DNA of 64,000 nt, taken from positions 124,001 through 188,000 of the forward strand of contig JANQPX010000033.1 in assembly GCA_028285265.1 (NCBI GenBank). The letters are read 5' to 3'. The notes under the pieces were generated by a model that saw only the letters and a program-made list of their open reading frames with translations, had not been told where the DNA came from and did not search any database. Below, piece after piece: positions 16,141-26,306 of this stretch (the first letter of the stretch is position 1; each line of letters opens with the position of its first letter). The position numbers and the translations under genes are program-made. This DNA comes from Geminicoccaceae bacterium (lineage in GTDB: Bacteria > Pseudomonadota > Alphaproteobacteria > Geminicoccales > Geminicoccaceae).

Positions 16141-18159
16141 ATGCGATTGGCTGTTCTGACGTGGTGTGGTGTCGCCACACTGGGTATTTCGATTGGTGCT
16201 CTATCAGCCGCGGAGATCGACGTCGACGAGCTCGCCAATCTGAGCCTCGAAGACCTTATGGATATCGAGATTACCTCTGCCAGCAAGAAGACGCAGCGCG
16301 TCGGCAATGTCCCGGCCGCTGTCTATGTCTTGACCCAGGACGAAATTCGACGATCCGGCGCCAATAACTTACCGGAGGCGCTCAGGTTGGTTCCGGGTGT
16401 GCATGTCGGCCAGATCGATAACAACAATTGGGCTGTTGGTGTCAGAGGCTTCCAAGGGCTATTCGCCAACAAGCTCTTGGTGTTGATTGATGGACGCAGC
16501 GTTTACTCTCCCCTCTTCTCTGGCGTGCATTGGGGACTACGCGACGTTCTGCTCGAGGATGTTGATCGGGTCGAGGTCATCCGTGGACCAGGAGCATCCG
16601 TCTGGGGTGCCAACGCCGTTAACGGTGTCATCAACGTCATCACGAAGTCTGCAAACGAAACTAAGGGAAGACTGGCAAAGCTCGGCGTGGGAACGCAAGG
16701 TGACGTCATCGGTTCCGCGCGCCAAGGCGGCGAAGCCTCCAGCAACGTGGCCTATCGTGTCTACGCCAAGGCTGAACGACGTGACGCACTGGAGTTCCAA
16801 GGTGCTGATGCCAATGATGACCGCCGCAGCGAACGCCTCGGATTTCGCGTCGATGCCAGCCCATCAACCGATGACACCTGGTCGTTGCATGGCGGCCTGT
16901 TCGCCAATCGGGTGGGTGAAACAAAATCGGTCTTGAGCTTGACAGCGCCGTTCTCAGGGACGGCTGAATCGAATGCTGCATTCGGCGGAGCCCATCTTCT
17001 AGGCAGCTGGACTCGTCGCCTAGCTGATGGCGATGAGGTCACCGTTCAGTCCTATTATGATCGAACGACATGGGACAACGGTGTGTATCTCGGCACCGAC
17101 TACACCATCGATACGGTCGACCTCGATGTGACCCATCGGATGACCCTCTCCGACACGCATGACCTGGTGTGGGGCGGCGGTTACCGCCTCAACCTTATCG
17201 ATACCGAAAATGGCGATGACGTGACATTCGATGGCGATCGACAAGATAGTCTCTTCAGCGGTTTTGTTCAGGACGAGGTTTCGCTTTACGAAGATCGCGT
17301 ACGTCTGACATTCGGGACCAAACTGGAACACAATCCCTTTACCGGCTTCGAAGTACAACCCACGGCTAGGGCCTTGGTGGCTCCTCATCCTGATCATGTC
17401 GCATGGGTCGCCGTATCACGTGCTGTACGCACGCCCTCACCCGCGGAGACTGATACCACGACCAGACTGGCGGTCGTGCCACCGAATGGACTGTCGCCGA
17501 TACCGACGGCCATCGATCTGATCCCCAACGATGACGCCAATGCAGAAGATCTGATCGCCCTCGAAGCTGGGTACAGGGTTCAACCAACGCCAGCACTCAA
17601 TCTCGATTTAGCCCTATTTTACAATATCTATGACGACATCCTGCAACCAGTCGAGCAAACGACTACGATCAGCGCACTACCACCTGCAGTCTTGACGACC
17701 CAACGACTGGAAAACATCGGCGAGGCTTTAGCTTATGGATTTGAGCTCGGCGCTGAATACCAAGTGCAGCCCTGGTGGCACCTCCGCTCGGCGTATGGTC
17801 TGACAGTGATCGATGCTGAAGCCGACAGCGATTCGACGGCAGCTATACTGAATGCCGAGGCCCTCGAGGAGGCAACCCCGCGCAATCAGGCACTTGTTCG
17901 GTCGTCGATGGACTTGCGCAAAAACGTCGAGCTCGACGTAACCCTACGATATGTCGACAAAGTCGAGCGCTTCGACATACCGTCCTACACAACGGTCGAC
18001 GTCAGGCTGGGCTGGCAGCCAGCAGATGGCGTTGAACTCTCCCTGACGGGCCAAAACCTCTTTGATGGAGAGCATCCGGAGTATCAATCCGAAGCGAACA
18101 GTCCAGTCGCAACAGAAGTTCCGCGTTCCGTGTTTGCACGACTCACACTACGTTTCTAG
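16141..18159 (+). CDS. TonB-dependent outer-membrane receptor
   Basis: The 672-residue protein has a signal peptide (about residues 1-22, ending ALSAA), the segment LSLEDLMDIEITSASKK common to one receptor subfamily, a plug domain (about 45-165, with VYVLTQDEIRRSGA, LRLVPGVHV and IRGPGASVWGANAVNGVINV) and a 22-stranded-type barrel ending in a terminal Phe (ARLTLRF), as needed for outer-membrane insertion. The ligand is unknown. Receptors of this subfamily often stand beside YfiR-like and histidine kinase genes, as here. The YfiR-like gene starts 19 bases after its stop. Confidence 0.93.
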   Translation: MRLAVLTWCGVATLGISIGALSAAEIDVDELANLSLEDLMDIEITSASKKTQRVGNVPAAVYVLTQDEIRRSGANNLPEALRLVPGVHVGQIDNNNWAVGVRGFQGLFANKLLVLIDGRSVYSPLFSGVHWGLRDVLLEDVDRVEVIRGPGASVWGANAVNGVINVITKSANETKGRLAKLGVGTQGDVIGSARQGGEASSNVAYRVYAKAERRDALEFQGADANDDRRSERLGFRVDASPSTDDTWSLHGGLFANRVGETKSVLSLTAPFSGTAESNAAFGGAHLLGSWTRRLADGDEVTVQSYYDRTTWDNGVYLGTDYTIDTVDLDVTHRMTLSDTHDLVWGGGYRLNLIDTENGDDVTFDGDRQDSLFSGFVQDEVSLYEDRVRLTFGTKLEHNPFTGFEVQPTARALVAPHPDHVAWVAVSRAVRTPSPAETDTTTRLAVVPPNGLSPIPTAIDLIPNDDANAEDLIALEAGYRVQPTPALNLDLALFYNIYDDILQPVEQTTTISALPPAVLTTQRLENIGEALAYGFELGAEYQVQPWWHLRSAYGLTVIDAEADSDSTAAILNAEALEEATPRNQALVRSSMDLRKNVELDVTLRYVDKVERFDIPSYTTVDVRLGWQPADGVELSLTGQNLFDGEHPEYQSEANSPVATEVPRSVFARLTLRF

Positions 18160-18178
18160 TCAGCAACGATCGCATTCG

Positions 18179-18763
18179 ATGACAGCTTTCAATTGGCTCA
18201 GGCGGCTTTGCGTCGTCACGTTGGCTTTGGTCTTGTCGACCTTGCCGGCGCTCGGGCCATCGCGTTCAGTGAATGCAGTTGAGAGCACAAAAGAATACCA
18301 AATCAAGGCCGCGTTTCTTCTTAACTTTGTCAAATTTGTTCGCTGGCCCGACGATGTACTCGAGCCGAAGCAGACGTTTCAACTCTGTATCTTCGGTGAT
18401 GATTATTTTGGGCCAATCTTAGAACCGATGGCGAGGCGAAGTATTCGAGAACGCCCTGTCACCATTCGACGATTCGACTCGCAAGCCAAGCTTGAAGGAT
18501 GTCATCTGCTCTTCATTGCACACCAAACGGCAACGCTCGAGGACAACACACTTCCTGACCTTGCCCGTCGTGGTCTTCTCATCGTCGGCGACAGTCCAGG
18601 TTTGGCCGAGCGCGGTGCCGCGATCAACTTGATTACGGAAGACAAGAAGATCCGATTTGAAATCAATATTAAGGCCGCGCGATATGCCGATCTGCAAATG
18701 GATGGGCAGCTCTTGCGTCTCGGCAAACTGGTCTCATCCCAACCTCATCGGACACCGTTCTAA
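18179..18763 (+). CDS. YfiR family periplasmic protein (DUF4154)
   Basis: The 194-residue product has a signal peptide (about residues 1-35) followed by the family pattern [40 protein letters not shown] and a final [20 protein letters not shown]. YfiR proteins act in the periplasm as repressors of membrane-bound signalling proteins, for instance the diguanylate cyclase YfiN in Pseudomonas. Here the stop codon overlaps the start of the hybrid kinase by one base, so the kinase's periplasmic sensor is the natural partner. That pairing is inferred from coupling. Confidence 0.92.
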   Translation: MTAFNWLRRLCVVTLALVLSTLPALGPSRSVNAVESTKEYQIKAAFLLNFVKFVRWPDDVLEPKQTFQLCIFGDDYFGPILEPMARRSIRERPVTIRRFDSQAKLEGCHLLFIAHQTATLEDNTLPDLARRGLLIVGDSPGLAERGAAINLITEDKKIRFEINIKAARYADLQMDGQLLRLGKLVSSQPHRTPF

Positions 18764-21531
18764 TGTACCGGATAACGTCCTGGCTGCGTGATCTGCCAAT
18801 AACGCGAAAGCTCATTCTCCTCGGCGCGGCCGTCGCAACGATCGCCGTCCTTTTGTCGGCCGTCGCATCCATCGTTAGTCACACCTATACAAGCCGCGCC
18901 GACCTCACAGAGGCCCATACGACGATCGCCGAACTCACCAGCGATCAATTGACTGGTGCGCTCGCCTTCTTCGACCGTCAAACCGCTGCAGAAATACTCA
19001 GAACGCTCGTCGCAAGACCAGGCATTATCGCGGCCGTTGTCACGCAGCCGGGAGGTAACGTCTTCGCGAGATCAGGGTCGGTGTCGTCGATCTCAAGGAA
19101 CGATGAACCCGAGTTCACCGGCTACCGGTTTGAAGAGGGCAAACTCCATGTCACACAACCGATCGTCCTCAAGGGCGAACAATTAGGCGTTCTCCATATC
19201 GTTGGGACTCTCGACAAACTCGGCTTTAGACTTGCGCAGATCGGCATTCTGATGGCCCTCGTCATCGCCGCTGCCATGGCGGTCGCCTTCTTCGCTGCAA
19301 GTCGCCTGCAGCACTTTATTTCTGACCCGGTCCTCGAACTGGTCTCACTCGTGGAGGGATTCGATAGTGACAAACCGATTGAAAAACTAGCGGTCAAACA
19401 TGCCAATGACGAAATCGGTCGTCTAACTGATGCCTTCAATGACCTCTTTAAGCGCATTTGGGAACGAGACCGAGCACTCCGCGACCACCGCGACCATCTC
19501 GAAGAACAGGTCGCCATACGTACCAGTGAGTTGCGCCGTGTTGCCGAAGAAAGCACGATCGCACGAGAACGTGCCGAAGCCGCCAGCCGCGCAAAGTCGC
19601 AGTTTCTGGCCAATATGAGCCACGAAATCCGAACGCCGATGAACGGCGTCCTGGGCATGTGCGAGTTGTTGCGCGACACGTCGCTGGATAAACATCAAGA
19701 AGAGTTCGTTGGGCGCTTATCCGACGCTGGTGAAACACTTCTTGCCATCATTAACGACATTCTCGATCTTTCAAAAATCGAGGCTGGAAAACTCGAGCTG
19801 GCTAGCGTCACCTTTGATCTCAGAGATCAAATCGAGGAAACCGTTCGCCTCGTCGCCGAACAAGCGTTTGCCAAGGGGCTTGAGCTCACCTGCCTGATGC
19901 CGCCAGGCGTTCCGACATATGTCACTGGTGACCCTGTTCGCCTTCGTCAGATCCTTCTTAATCTCCTCAGCAACGCCGTAAAGTTTACAGAGCAAGGCGG
20001 TGTCCACGTTCGGGTGACCTACGCCGATGACCCCAGCAACAACATCCGCGTCTTTGTCGATGTCGAAGATACTGGCATCGGCATTGCAGAAGCCCAGCAG
20101 GACCATATTTTTGAGAACTTCGCTCAGGCGGATGATACCGATACACGTCGGTTCGGTGGTACGGGACTGGGACTAGCCATCGTTCGGCAGTTGGTCGCCT
20201 TGATGCAGGGTTCCATCAATGTCACCAGCACGCCGGGCAAGGGTTCTGTCTTTCGGTTTGACATCACTCTGCACCAAAACCCGAACGCCAATCCAAGCCC
20301 CATGCAACGGCCTGCCCCTGAGCAATTGGTGCTCATTATGGCTCAGTCGGCTTTCTTGGTTCCAACGCTGATGGGAAGCCTGGAATTTGATGACCTACAA
20401 ATCGAACACTGCGCCGAGATCAACGAGGCACTGACATGCCTTCAATCAGCAAAAGCGCAAGAATGTGTACGAAGGACGGTCATCATCGATGTTGGCCATG
20501 GATCAGCTGATCATGAACGATTGACACGTACCGCCAGCATCACCGGTCTCGATCGCTTGGTGGTTCTTCACGCAGGCCATCGGGAACCCGCTGTCCAACC
20601 GAGAGCCGATATCGATGTCATCTTCTTACGAAAGCCATTCAAACTGGCTGATCTTTACAATGCCCTGGATAACCGCTCATTACCCCTGACAACAGTGGCG
20701 TCCTCGACGTCCAAAGGCGACGCGTTGGATTGCGTTCAGCTGGGGCTCCGGGTCCTCTTGGTCGAGGACAATCCCGTGAATGTTGCAGTGGCTATGGGCA
20801 TGCTCAAAAGTCTCGATTGTGAGGTCGTTCTTGCTAATGACGGCTTGGAAGCCGTTGAACACGCGACGAGCTCTGTCCCCTTCGACATGATCCTCATGGA
20901 TTGCCAAATGCCCCGCCTTAACGGCTGGGAAGCGGCGAGGCGGATTCGTCAGGCTGAACCAGAAGGTCAACGAATTCCGATCCTGGCACTCACCGCAAAT
21001 GCCCTCGAAGGATCGCGTGAAACCTGTCTTGATGCTGGTATGGATGCCATGCTGTCCAAACCCTTTCGTCGCCAAGTGCTCGTACAATCCATGCTGAGCC
21101 TACTACCAAGGCACTCAGGCTTTGATCGTCACGGGACCATCGACGACGCTTCCGATCGTGATCCAATCGAATCCTGCCTCGATCTCGAAGCGATTGAGGA
21201 GCTCCGAATCATTGACGAAGAGGGGGAGGATGGCGCCATCGCGGCAACCATCGAGGTTTTCTTCACGTATGGTGACTCCGCCATGGAAACCATATCCCGC
21301 TGCCTCGACTCTGGTGACGTTGTCGAAATCAATCGTGTGGCTCACAGCTTAAAATCGAGCAGTGCCAATGTCGGCGCGAGGGACTTAGCCGCGGTAAGTG
21401 AGAGGCTGGAAAGTGCCACGGCCAATGGCCAGCGCGCTGGCGATCTAAGACAAGAGATTAGGCATCTCGAAGATGCCTATGGTGTTGCGAAAGCCGCGCT
21501 TAAAGCATACTGCCTCAGCAGCACTCCTTAG
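18763..21531 (+). CDS. Membrane-bound hybrid histidine kinase with two receiver-like domains and Hpt
   Basis: The 922-residue inner-membrane protein has a transmembrane helix (about 17-40), a periplasmic sensor (about 41-155), a second helix (about 158-180), HAMP (about 182-235), HisKA with phospho-acceptor H287 in MSHEIRTP, and an ATPase domain ([25 protein letters not shown]). After these come a degenerate receiver-like domain (about 525-645), a complete receiver (about 660-785, D713 in LMDCQMP) and an Hpt domain (H861 in AHSLKSSS). The first receiver lacks the N-terminal acidic pair, so it is probably not phosphorylated. A phosphorelay H287 to D713 to H861 and onward, perhaps to the REC-GGDEF-EAL protein, is plausible. 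Confidence 0.93.
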   Translation: MYRITSWLRDLPITRKLILLGAAVATIAVLLSAVASIVSHTYTSRADLTEAHTTIAELTSDQLTGALAFFDRQTAAEILRTLVARPGIIAAVVTQPGGNVFARSGSVSSISRNDEPEFTGYRFEEGKLHVTQPIVLKGEQLGVLHIVGTLDKLGFRLAQIGILMALVIAAAMAVAFFAASRLQHFISDPVLELVSLVEGFDSDKPIEKLAVKHANDEIGRLTDAFNDLFKRIWERDRALRDHRDHLEEQVAIRTSELRRVAEESTIARERAEAASRAKSQFLANMSHEIRTPMNGVLGMCELLRDTSLDKHQEEFVGRLSDAGETLLAIINDILDLSKIEAGKLELASVTFDLRDQIEETVRLVAEQAFAKGLELTCLMPPGVPTYVTGDPVRLRQILLNLLSNAVKFTEQGGVHVRVTYADDPSNNIRVFVDVEDTGIGIAEAQQDHIFENFAQADDTDTRRFGGTGLGLAIVRQLVALMQGSINVTSTPGKGSVFRFDITLHQNPNANPSPMQRPAPEQLVLIMAQSAFLVPTLMGSLEFDDLQIEHCAEINEALTCLQSAKAQECVRRTVIIDVGHGSADHERLTRTASITGLDRLVVLHAGHREPAVQPRADIDVIFLRKPFKLADLYNALDNRSLPLTTVASSTSKGDALDCVQLGLRVLLVEDNPVNVAVAMGMLKSLDCEVVLANDGLEAVEHATSSVPFDMILMDCQMPRLNGWEAARRIRQAEPEGQRIPILALTANALEGSRETCLDAGMDAMLSKPFRRQVLVQSMLSLLPRHSGFDRHGTIDDASDRDPIESCLDLEAIEELRIIDEEGEDGAIAATIEVFFTYGDSAMETISRCLDSGDVVEINRVAHSLKSSSANVGARDLAAVSERLESATANGQRAGDLRQEIRHLEDAYGVAKAALKAYCLSSTP

Positions 21532-21752
21532 GAGGGCAAAGGTGCAGATTTGACTGCCCATTGACGATCGGCATTGATCTCGATCTCGCCGTCATCGCGC
21601 GTCCGGCGTGAGCCTCCTTCGTCCAGGGATCCCCGCAGAAGATCCCATGATGTCCCAAATACTGGTTGTGTGCTGATATCACCGCATTAGCCTGCTCTGA
21701 CTGCTAGCACTGGCCAGTTTGGGCTCAGTCCATCTGGCTGTGAAAAGGAAAC

Positions 21753-22142
21753 ATGTTGGCGCACAAGTCAAAATCACGAAGGCACTCCGCAGCTGAGCGA
21801 ATTGCCATTCTGGAACAAAAGGGTTTCAGCAGAGCCGCTGAGATCTCCAACCTGCCCGATGCACTCCTCATGCGTCACCCAGAGCGCAGTGTGCCAGACT
21901 GTCATGTGGACGATGACGGAAAAGCGATCTTTCAAAAGCGTGTCGCCAACCAATCACGGGAGTGGTCATTTCCGCCGGACGACGTCGAAGCGTTTGAAGC
22001 TTTTGTGAACCGGTTTCAACCGACGAGCTTATCAGCAAACTTCAAGAAGGCATCAAACAAAGGATTAGAGGTTTTCATCGTTTTCTTTCTTTGCCTTGCA
22101 CTCCCTGTGTTCGCGATTTGGCTGTTGTTTAGGATCTTTTAG
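21753..22142 (+). CDS. Hypothetical protein with C-terminal transmembrane helix
   Basis: The 129-residue frame starts at an ATG preceded by AAAGGAAA. It is basic at the N-terminus (HKSKSRRHSAAERIAILEQK), charged in the middle (WSFPPDDVEAFEAFVNRFQP) and ends in a single strong membrane helix (VFIVFFLCLALPVFAIWLLF). No family is recognised. It stands alone, 220 bases after the kinase and convergent with the TRAP permease gene. Confidence 0.55.
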   Translation: MLAHKSKSRRHSAAERIAILEQKGFSRAAEISNLPDALLMRHPERSVPDCHVDDDGKAIFQKRVANQSREWSFPPDDVEAFEAFVNRFQPTSLSANFKKASNKGLEVFIVFFLCLALPVFAIWLLFRIF

Positions 22143-22308
22143 CCGAAACGCTTGATAGCGTTCTCTCTGGTCAAAACTCATAACTTCAGCTGGGCAGCGA
22201 GGCATATTCGAACGGCAGTCACGCAATACAGCATGGTATCGAATCCCCGGCCCGTGCATCGGCAAACAGGCTGTCGTCCGTCGACAATTCGCCTCCTCAG
22301 GAGGTCGT

Positions 22309-24477
22309 TTACATGAAGCTACTTTTAAGTCGCCCCTGCTTCCGAACCAGGGTCAGAAGTAAGATCGCGATCGCTAACCCAGCCAAGTCTGTCTGCCAGT
22401 CGCCGGCGATCATGCAAATTGAGGCAGTGAGCAGCAGGAGCCGGCTTAACGGTTTTGCAGCCCCCATAAACCAGCCTTGCACGGCTGCGGCGAGTAGATA
22501 GACCCCAATGAGGCCCGTCGCAAGGTTACGCAGGATCTCATGCCATGGGCCCTCCATCAAAAGCCCAGGACTGTAGAAGAACATGAAGGGCACGATGAAA
22601 GCGGCTAATCCGACCCTGAAGCTCGCAACGGACGTGCGCATGGGGTCAGCACCAGCGATAGCGGCACCGGCATAGGCGGCGAGTGCTACGGGTGGGGTGA
22701 TCGCCGAGACCACAGCGAAGTAAAAGACAAAAAAATGCGCGACCAAAGGAGCAATGCCGATGTCGATCAGACCAGGCGCAACTACCGATGCTGCAACGGC
22801 ATAGGCTGCGGTCGTCGGCATGCCCATGCCGAGAATAACGGCAATCAACATCGCGAAAATCAGGGCCACGAGTTGACTCTGCTGCGCGAGATCGAAGAGC
22901 AAAGCTGAAAAGCGCGCGCCAACGCCAGTGAGCGAAATGACCCCGACGATCAAACCCGCACAAGCGCAGACCACGATGATTTGGATCGACATACGGCCGC
23001 CATGACCAAGGGCTTCATAAATCTGTCGTGGCCCCATGCGATAGGGCGTCAGCCAGCTAACGACTGCGGCGGCAAGAATCGCTAGTGCACCAGCGCGAAT
23101 GACTGAATACCCAACAAACAGCGCACCAATGAGAATAACGATTGGCAAGAAAAGATAGGTTTGCCGCAGCAAAGCAGCGAGATTAGGCAACTCGTCCGAG
23201 CGCATGCCGCGCATCCCGGTCCGGCCGGCTTCGAAATCCACCATGAAGAAGATCGACGCGAAGTAAAGGATCGCGGGAATCAATGCCGCTACCACCAGCT
23301 CAGTATAAGGAATACCGGTAATCTCAGCCATAATGAAGGCACCGGCCCCCATGATCGGCGGCATGATCTGACCGCCCGTCGACGCCGCGGCTTCAATCGC
23401 GCCGGCTGATCGCGGCCGGTATCCCACTTGTTTCATCAACGGGATCGTAATAGAGCCGGTGGAGACAACATTTCCGGCAGATGTACCGTTGATCATCCCC
23501 ATAAGACCAGAGGCGAAGACCGATACCTTCGCGGGACCGCCGCGTGCACGTCCTGCCACCGCAAAAGCAAAATTGACGAAATAGTCGCCAACTTTCGAGG
23601 TCTGTAGGAAGGCCGCAAAGATGATAAACAGAATGATATAGGTCGAGGACACCGCCGTTGTGGGACCGAGAACGCCGTTATCGGTGAAGATGTAGGTAAA
23701 GAAGCGCTTGGCATCATAACCTCGGTGCTCAAGGAAGCCCGGCAGCCAAGGACCCAAGAAGGCATAACCGATAGCCACCAAAGCAATCACCACGAGGGGC
23801 GCGCCTGCGACGCGACGCGTCAATTCCAAAATAAGCAGCACGATCGCAAATGCCGCCCAGGCATTATTGGGGTCGGCAAATGGGGTGCCAGCACGGAGGC
23901 GCAAGCCGAATGCCTCAAGGCTAAACAGGATATATCCACAGCTGATCAGGGTTGCGGCAGCAAGGACGAACTCAACCCAAGGCGTGCTGCGCTTGGTGAT
24001 CGTCGACTGCCAGCCTGCAGCTACACCGATGATCGTTCCAAGGCCAAGCGTCCAGCCAAAATGTGCGACCATCCAGTCAGGTGGTGATGCATCGGGTTCG
24101 ATCTGATGGAGAACGAGCATGGTGATCAAACAGAAGAATGACCAAGCGATCACGAGCAACGCCGGCAACATCAGCCCAAGCGCGACGGCCAAACGGGCCG
24201 GCGGACGAGTCTCGTGCGTTCGCAGCACCGCACTCAGCCCAAGACCGAGCATAAGAGCACCCGCGATATGCAGGATTCGAAATGTCCAGGTTTCAAGCGG
24301 GGCAACGTTCAGCACATAGAGGTGCCAAGCGCTGTAAAGTGCGCAAAGCAGCAAAAGGACCTGTCCATGCAGGCCCTCAGGAAGTGCGTCGGGTGCTCGC
24401 GCAAGAATGGCGCTCTCGTCCGTCTTCACATGATCAGGCCCTTCATCATCGGGGCGCGCAGTCTTCTGTACCGTCAT
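22309..24477 (-). CDS. TRAP transporter fused permease (DctQ-DctM type, TAXI subclass)
   Basis: The 722-residue protein carries about 18 hydrophobic segments and joins the small (DctQ) and large (DctM) TRAP membrane domains in one chain, as is usual for TAXI-type systems. Recognisable stretches include MGMINGTSAGNVVSTGSITI, GQIMPPIMGAGAFIMAEITG and LGMGMPTTAAYAVAASVVAP. The start at the ATG at 24477 has AGGGG five bases before it; a Met eight codons upstream lacks one. It follows the binding-protein gene by 99 bases. The transporter would drive uptake of an unidentified, probably acidic, solute with a sodium or proton gradient. Confidence 0.93.
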   Translation of the reverse strand: MTVQKTARPDDEGPDHVKTDESAILARAPDALPEGLHGQVLLLLCALYSAWHLYVLNVAPLETWTFRILHIAGALMLGLGLSAVLRTHETRPPARLAVALGLMLPALLVIAWSFFCLITMLVLHQIEPDASPPDWMVAHFGWTLGLGTIIGVAAGWQSTITKRSTPWVEFVLAAATLISCGYILFSLEAFGLRLRAGTPFADPNNAWAAFAIVLLILELTRRVAGAPLVVIALVAIGYAFLGPWLPGFLEHRGYDAKRFFTYIFTDNGVLGPTTAVSSTYIILFIIFAAFLQTSKVGDYFVNFAFAVAGRARGGPAKVSVFASGLMGMINGTSAGNVVSTGSITIPLMKQVGYRPRSAGAIEAAASTGGQIMPPIMGAGAFIMAEITGIPYTELVVAALIPAILYFASIFFMVDFEAGRTGMRGMRSDELPNLAALLRQTYLFLPIVILIGALFVGYSVIRAGALAILAAAVVSWLTPYRMGPRQIYEALGHGGRMSIQIIVVCACAGLIVGVISLTGVGARFSALLFDLAQQSQLVALIFAMLIAVILGMGMPTTAAYAVAASVVAPGLIDIGIAPLVAHFFVFYFAVVSAITPPVALAAYAGAAIAGADPMRTSVASFRVGLAAFIVPFMFFYSPGLLMEGPWHEILRNLATGLIGVYLLAAAVQGWFMGAAKPLSRLLLLTASICMIAGDWQTDLAGLAIAILLLTLVRKQGRLKSSFM

Positions 24478-24576
24478 GAGGCCCCTGCTTCGCGACTGCA
24501 AATCGGGTAAGGGGTCCGCCGGAGACCGAAGCCTTGCCGGCGGACCGGGTTCTCTTCTCGTAACGATAGAGCGGCT

Positions 24577-25575
24577 TTAGCCTTCGAGATCAGCCGGAAT
24601 ATCGAAGCCGTTCTCGCGGAACCACCGGATCGCACCCGGATGCCATGGGATGAACGTGTTCTTGTCGACATTCTCGGGGATGGTCTCAATAGCTGCCTTG
24701 TGGATGCCGATCATCTTCTCGTTTTGGTTCATCACCGTATCGACTACAGCGTAGACGAAGCTCTCCGGCAAATCCGCATGGGCGATGGCGAAGTTCCACA
24801 TGGAGACGCTCGCCTGATCCTCGCCCAATGTGGGATACGTGTCTGCTGGAATGGTGAAGCTCGATACCGGCTGCGTGTCGACCAGCGTAGCGACCATGTC
24901 GTCGGTGAAGCTGAAGAAATTCACGTCGTTCTGTGCTTCGACTTGGCTATAGGCCGGAAACGGTAGACCTGCCGCCCAAGCGTAGACGTCAATCAGGCCA
25001 TCCTGAAGCTGACCGGCGAGATCGGCGGCACCGGCATGCCGTACCTCGACAGATTTGCCGAGCGTCTCAAGGAAACGCGGCCAGTAGGTCCCAGGAGTCC
25101 CGCCTTCGGGGCCAACGCCCACAACGGCGCCATCAGGAATGGCCTCAAAACTGTCGATCCCTGAACTCTCAAGCGCCATCATATGGAAGGCCGTCTTGTA
25201 CATGGGGAAAATCGCGCGGATCTTGTCATGTTTCAAACCCGGGGCAAGCGCACTGTCGCCGTTGATGGCGTCAAAGGCGGGACCCATCGTCACCATGCCA
25301 AGATCGAGATCGCCTGTCTGAACGAGCGCCGCATTCTGCACAGGTCCGCCAGTCACCTCGGCTCCGCCGGGCACATCGAGATTGTCGGAAACAAGATTCG
25401 TCCAGCCCGAACCGTACACGAAGTACGTTCCACCCTGGCTTGCCGTCCCGACCGAGAAGCTGTCAGGCCAGCCCTCACGATCCTCAGCCATGGCGCCCGA
25501 CGACGCGAGTGTCACAAAAACGGCAGTCGCAGCGGCCTGCCACGCGTTCATTCTTTTGTTTTGGCGATCGCTCAC
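24577..25575 (-). CDS. TAXI family TRAP transporter solute-binding protein
   Basis: A GGAGG site five bases before the GTG at 25575 supports that start; an ATG at 25587 overlaps the site itself. The 332-residue product has a signal peptide (ending SGAMAED) and the family pattern FSVGTASQGGTYFVYGSGW, GGPVQNAALVQTGDLDLGMV and VGVGPEGGTPGTYWP. It captures the substrate in the periplasm and delivers it to the fused permease encoded downstream. A near-perfect palindrome immediately upstream (25589-25615) may control the pair. Confidence 0.93.
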   Translation of the reverse strand: MSDRQNKRMNAWQAAATAVFVTLASSGAMAEDREGWPDSFSVGTASQGGTYFVYGSGWTNLVSDNLDVPGGAEVTGGPVQNAALVQTGDLDLGMVTMGPAFDAINGDSALAPGLKHDKIRAIFPMYKTAFHMMALESSGIDSFEAIPDGAVVGVGPEGGTPGTYWPRFLETLGKSVEVRHAGAADLAGQLQDGLIDVYAWAAGLPFPAYSQVEAQNDVNFFSFTDDMVATLVDTQPVSSFTIPADTYPTLGEDQASVSMWNFAIAHADLPESFVYAVVDTVMNQNEKMIGIHKAAIETIPENVDKNTFIPWHPGAIRWFRENGFDIPADLEG

Positions 25576-25588
25576 CAGATCCTCCATT

Positions 25589-25615
25589 TCTAGGGTTGCC
25601 GATTGGCAATCTAGA
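25589..25615. promoter_or_regulatory. Palindromic operator candidate at the head of the TRAP operon
   Basis: Two nested inverted repeats lie here: TTGCC-GATT-GGCAA (25596-25609) inside TCTAG ... CTAGA (25589-25593 and 25611-25615), with a one-base offset between them. The element ends two bases before the upstream start codon of the binding-protein gene, where a bound repressor would block transcription. The regulator is unknown; the nearest candidate in the window is the XRE-type protein encoded at 25980. Confidence 0.4.
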
Positions 25616-25979
25616 ATTCAAAGCGACGGTGCCCGCATCGCTAACGCAGGTCTCAAAATTTGTTGATCAAAGTTGATCTTGGCCGGCTTGCCGAAGACAC
25701 GACCGCTCGCTCTTTCGGTCAGTCCGCGTCTTCTCAGTTTCGGCGGCGGTGTGAGAGAGCCGGACCGGATACGATTCCAATTTGGACGACACCTGAGCCC
25801 AAAGACCCTTCAACGATTCGAGTTCAGACGCTAGCGGCCGTCCAACGGAGGACTGCTAGGCCTGCTGCAAATCGACTGCCGCCCTCAGTGTCGATTGTAA
25901 GTATTCCTTACGCTGCTCGTTGCGCCCATTGGAGCTGTTGCCTATGGTCTTCGGCATAAACTGCGAAAAGGGCCCAGCG
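25616..25979. other. Intergenic stretch between the TRAP operon and the XRE gene
   Basis: The 364 bases between two divergent units contain no convincing gene. They should hold both promoters, but no clear -35/-10 pair could be fixed by eye. Confidence 0.5.
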
Positions 25980-26201
25980 ATGTCATCCAAGCAGCCTGAA
26001 GAAGCCCGGCAAAAACAAGGCAAGGCATTTGCCGACAAACGAAAGTCCAAGGGGCACACGCAAGCAAGCCTAGGCAAAGCGTTCGGTGTTACACGCGAGA
26101 CTGTCGCTGAATGGGAGCGTGGCAAAAAACAAGAAGTCCCCAAAATGGCTTGGCTCGCGATAGAAGCGGTCGAACCGAGAGAGAAAAAAAGTAAGAAGTA
26201 A
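25980..26201 (+). CDS. Small XRE-family helix-turn-helix protein
   Basis: The 73-residue, very basic protein (MSSKQPEEARQKQGKAFADK) contains a helix-turn-helix at about residues 25-55 (HTQASLGKAFGVTRETVAEW ERG pattern) as in phage-repressor-like XRE proteins. It is little more than the DNA-binding domain, so it may act as a dimer or as an antitoxin-like autoregulator. A longer in-frame start 20 codons upstream exists, but the shorter one gives the normal domain boundary. A 17-base palindrome 23 bases after its stop is a candidate binding site. Confidence 0.75.
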   Translation: MSSKQPEEARQKQGKAFADKRKSKGHTQASLGKAFGVTRETVAEWERGKKQEVPKMAWLAIEAVEPREKKSKK

Positions 26202-26224
26202 TCTCATCGACCCATTGCGCGACT

Positions 26225-26241
26225 TGTAAGAAAATCTTACA
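26225..26241. promoter_or_regulatory. Perfect 17-base palindrome, operator candidate
   Basis: TGTAAGA-AAA-TCTTACA is a perfect inverted repeat with a three-base centre, in the short gap between the XRE gene and the small gene at 26307. Such a site fits a dimeric helix-turn-helix protein, and the adjacent XRE product is the obvious candidate. It could also be a weak RNA hairpin after the XRE gene. Confidence 0.45.
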
Positions 26242-26306
26242 CTAGTAGAGCAGTTGACGGTCCGGAGTAGCCAATGTGATTTGGCCTGCCTAGGGGGTAG
26301 ACTGAT

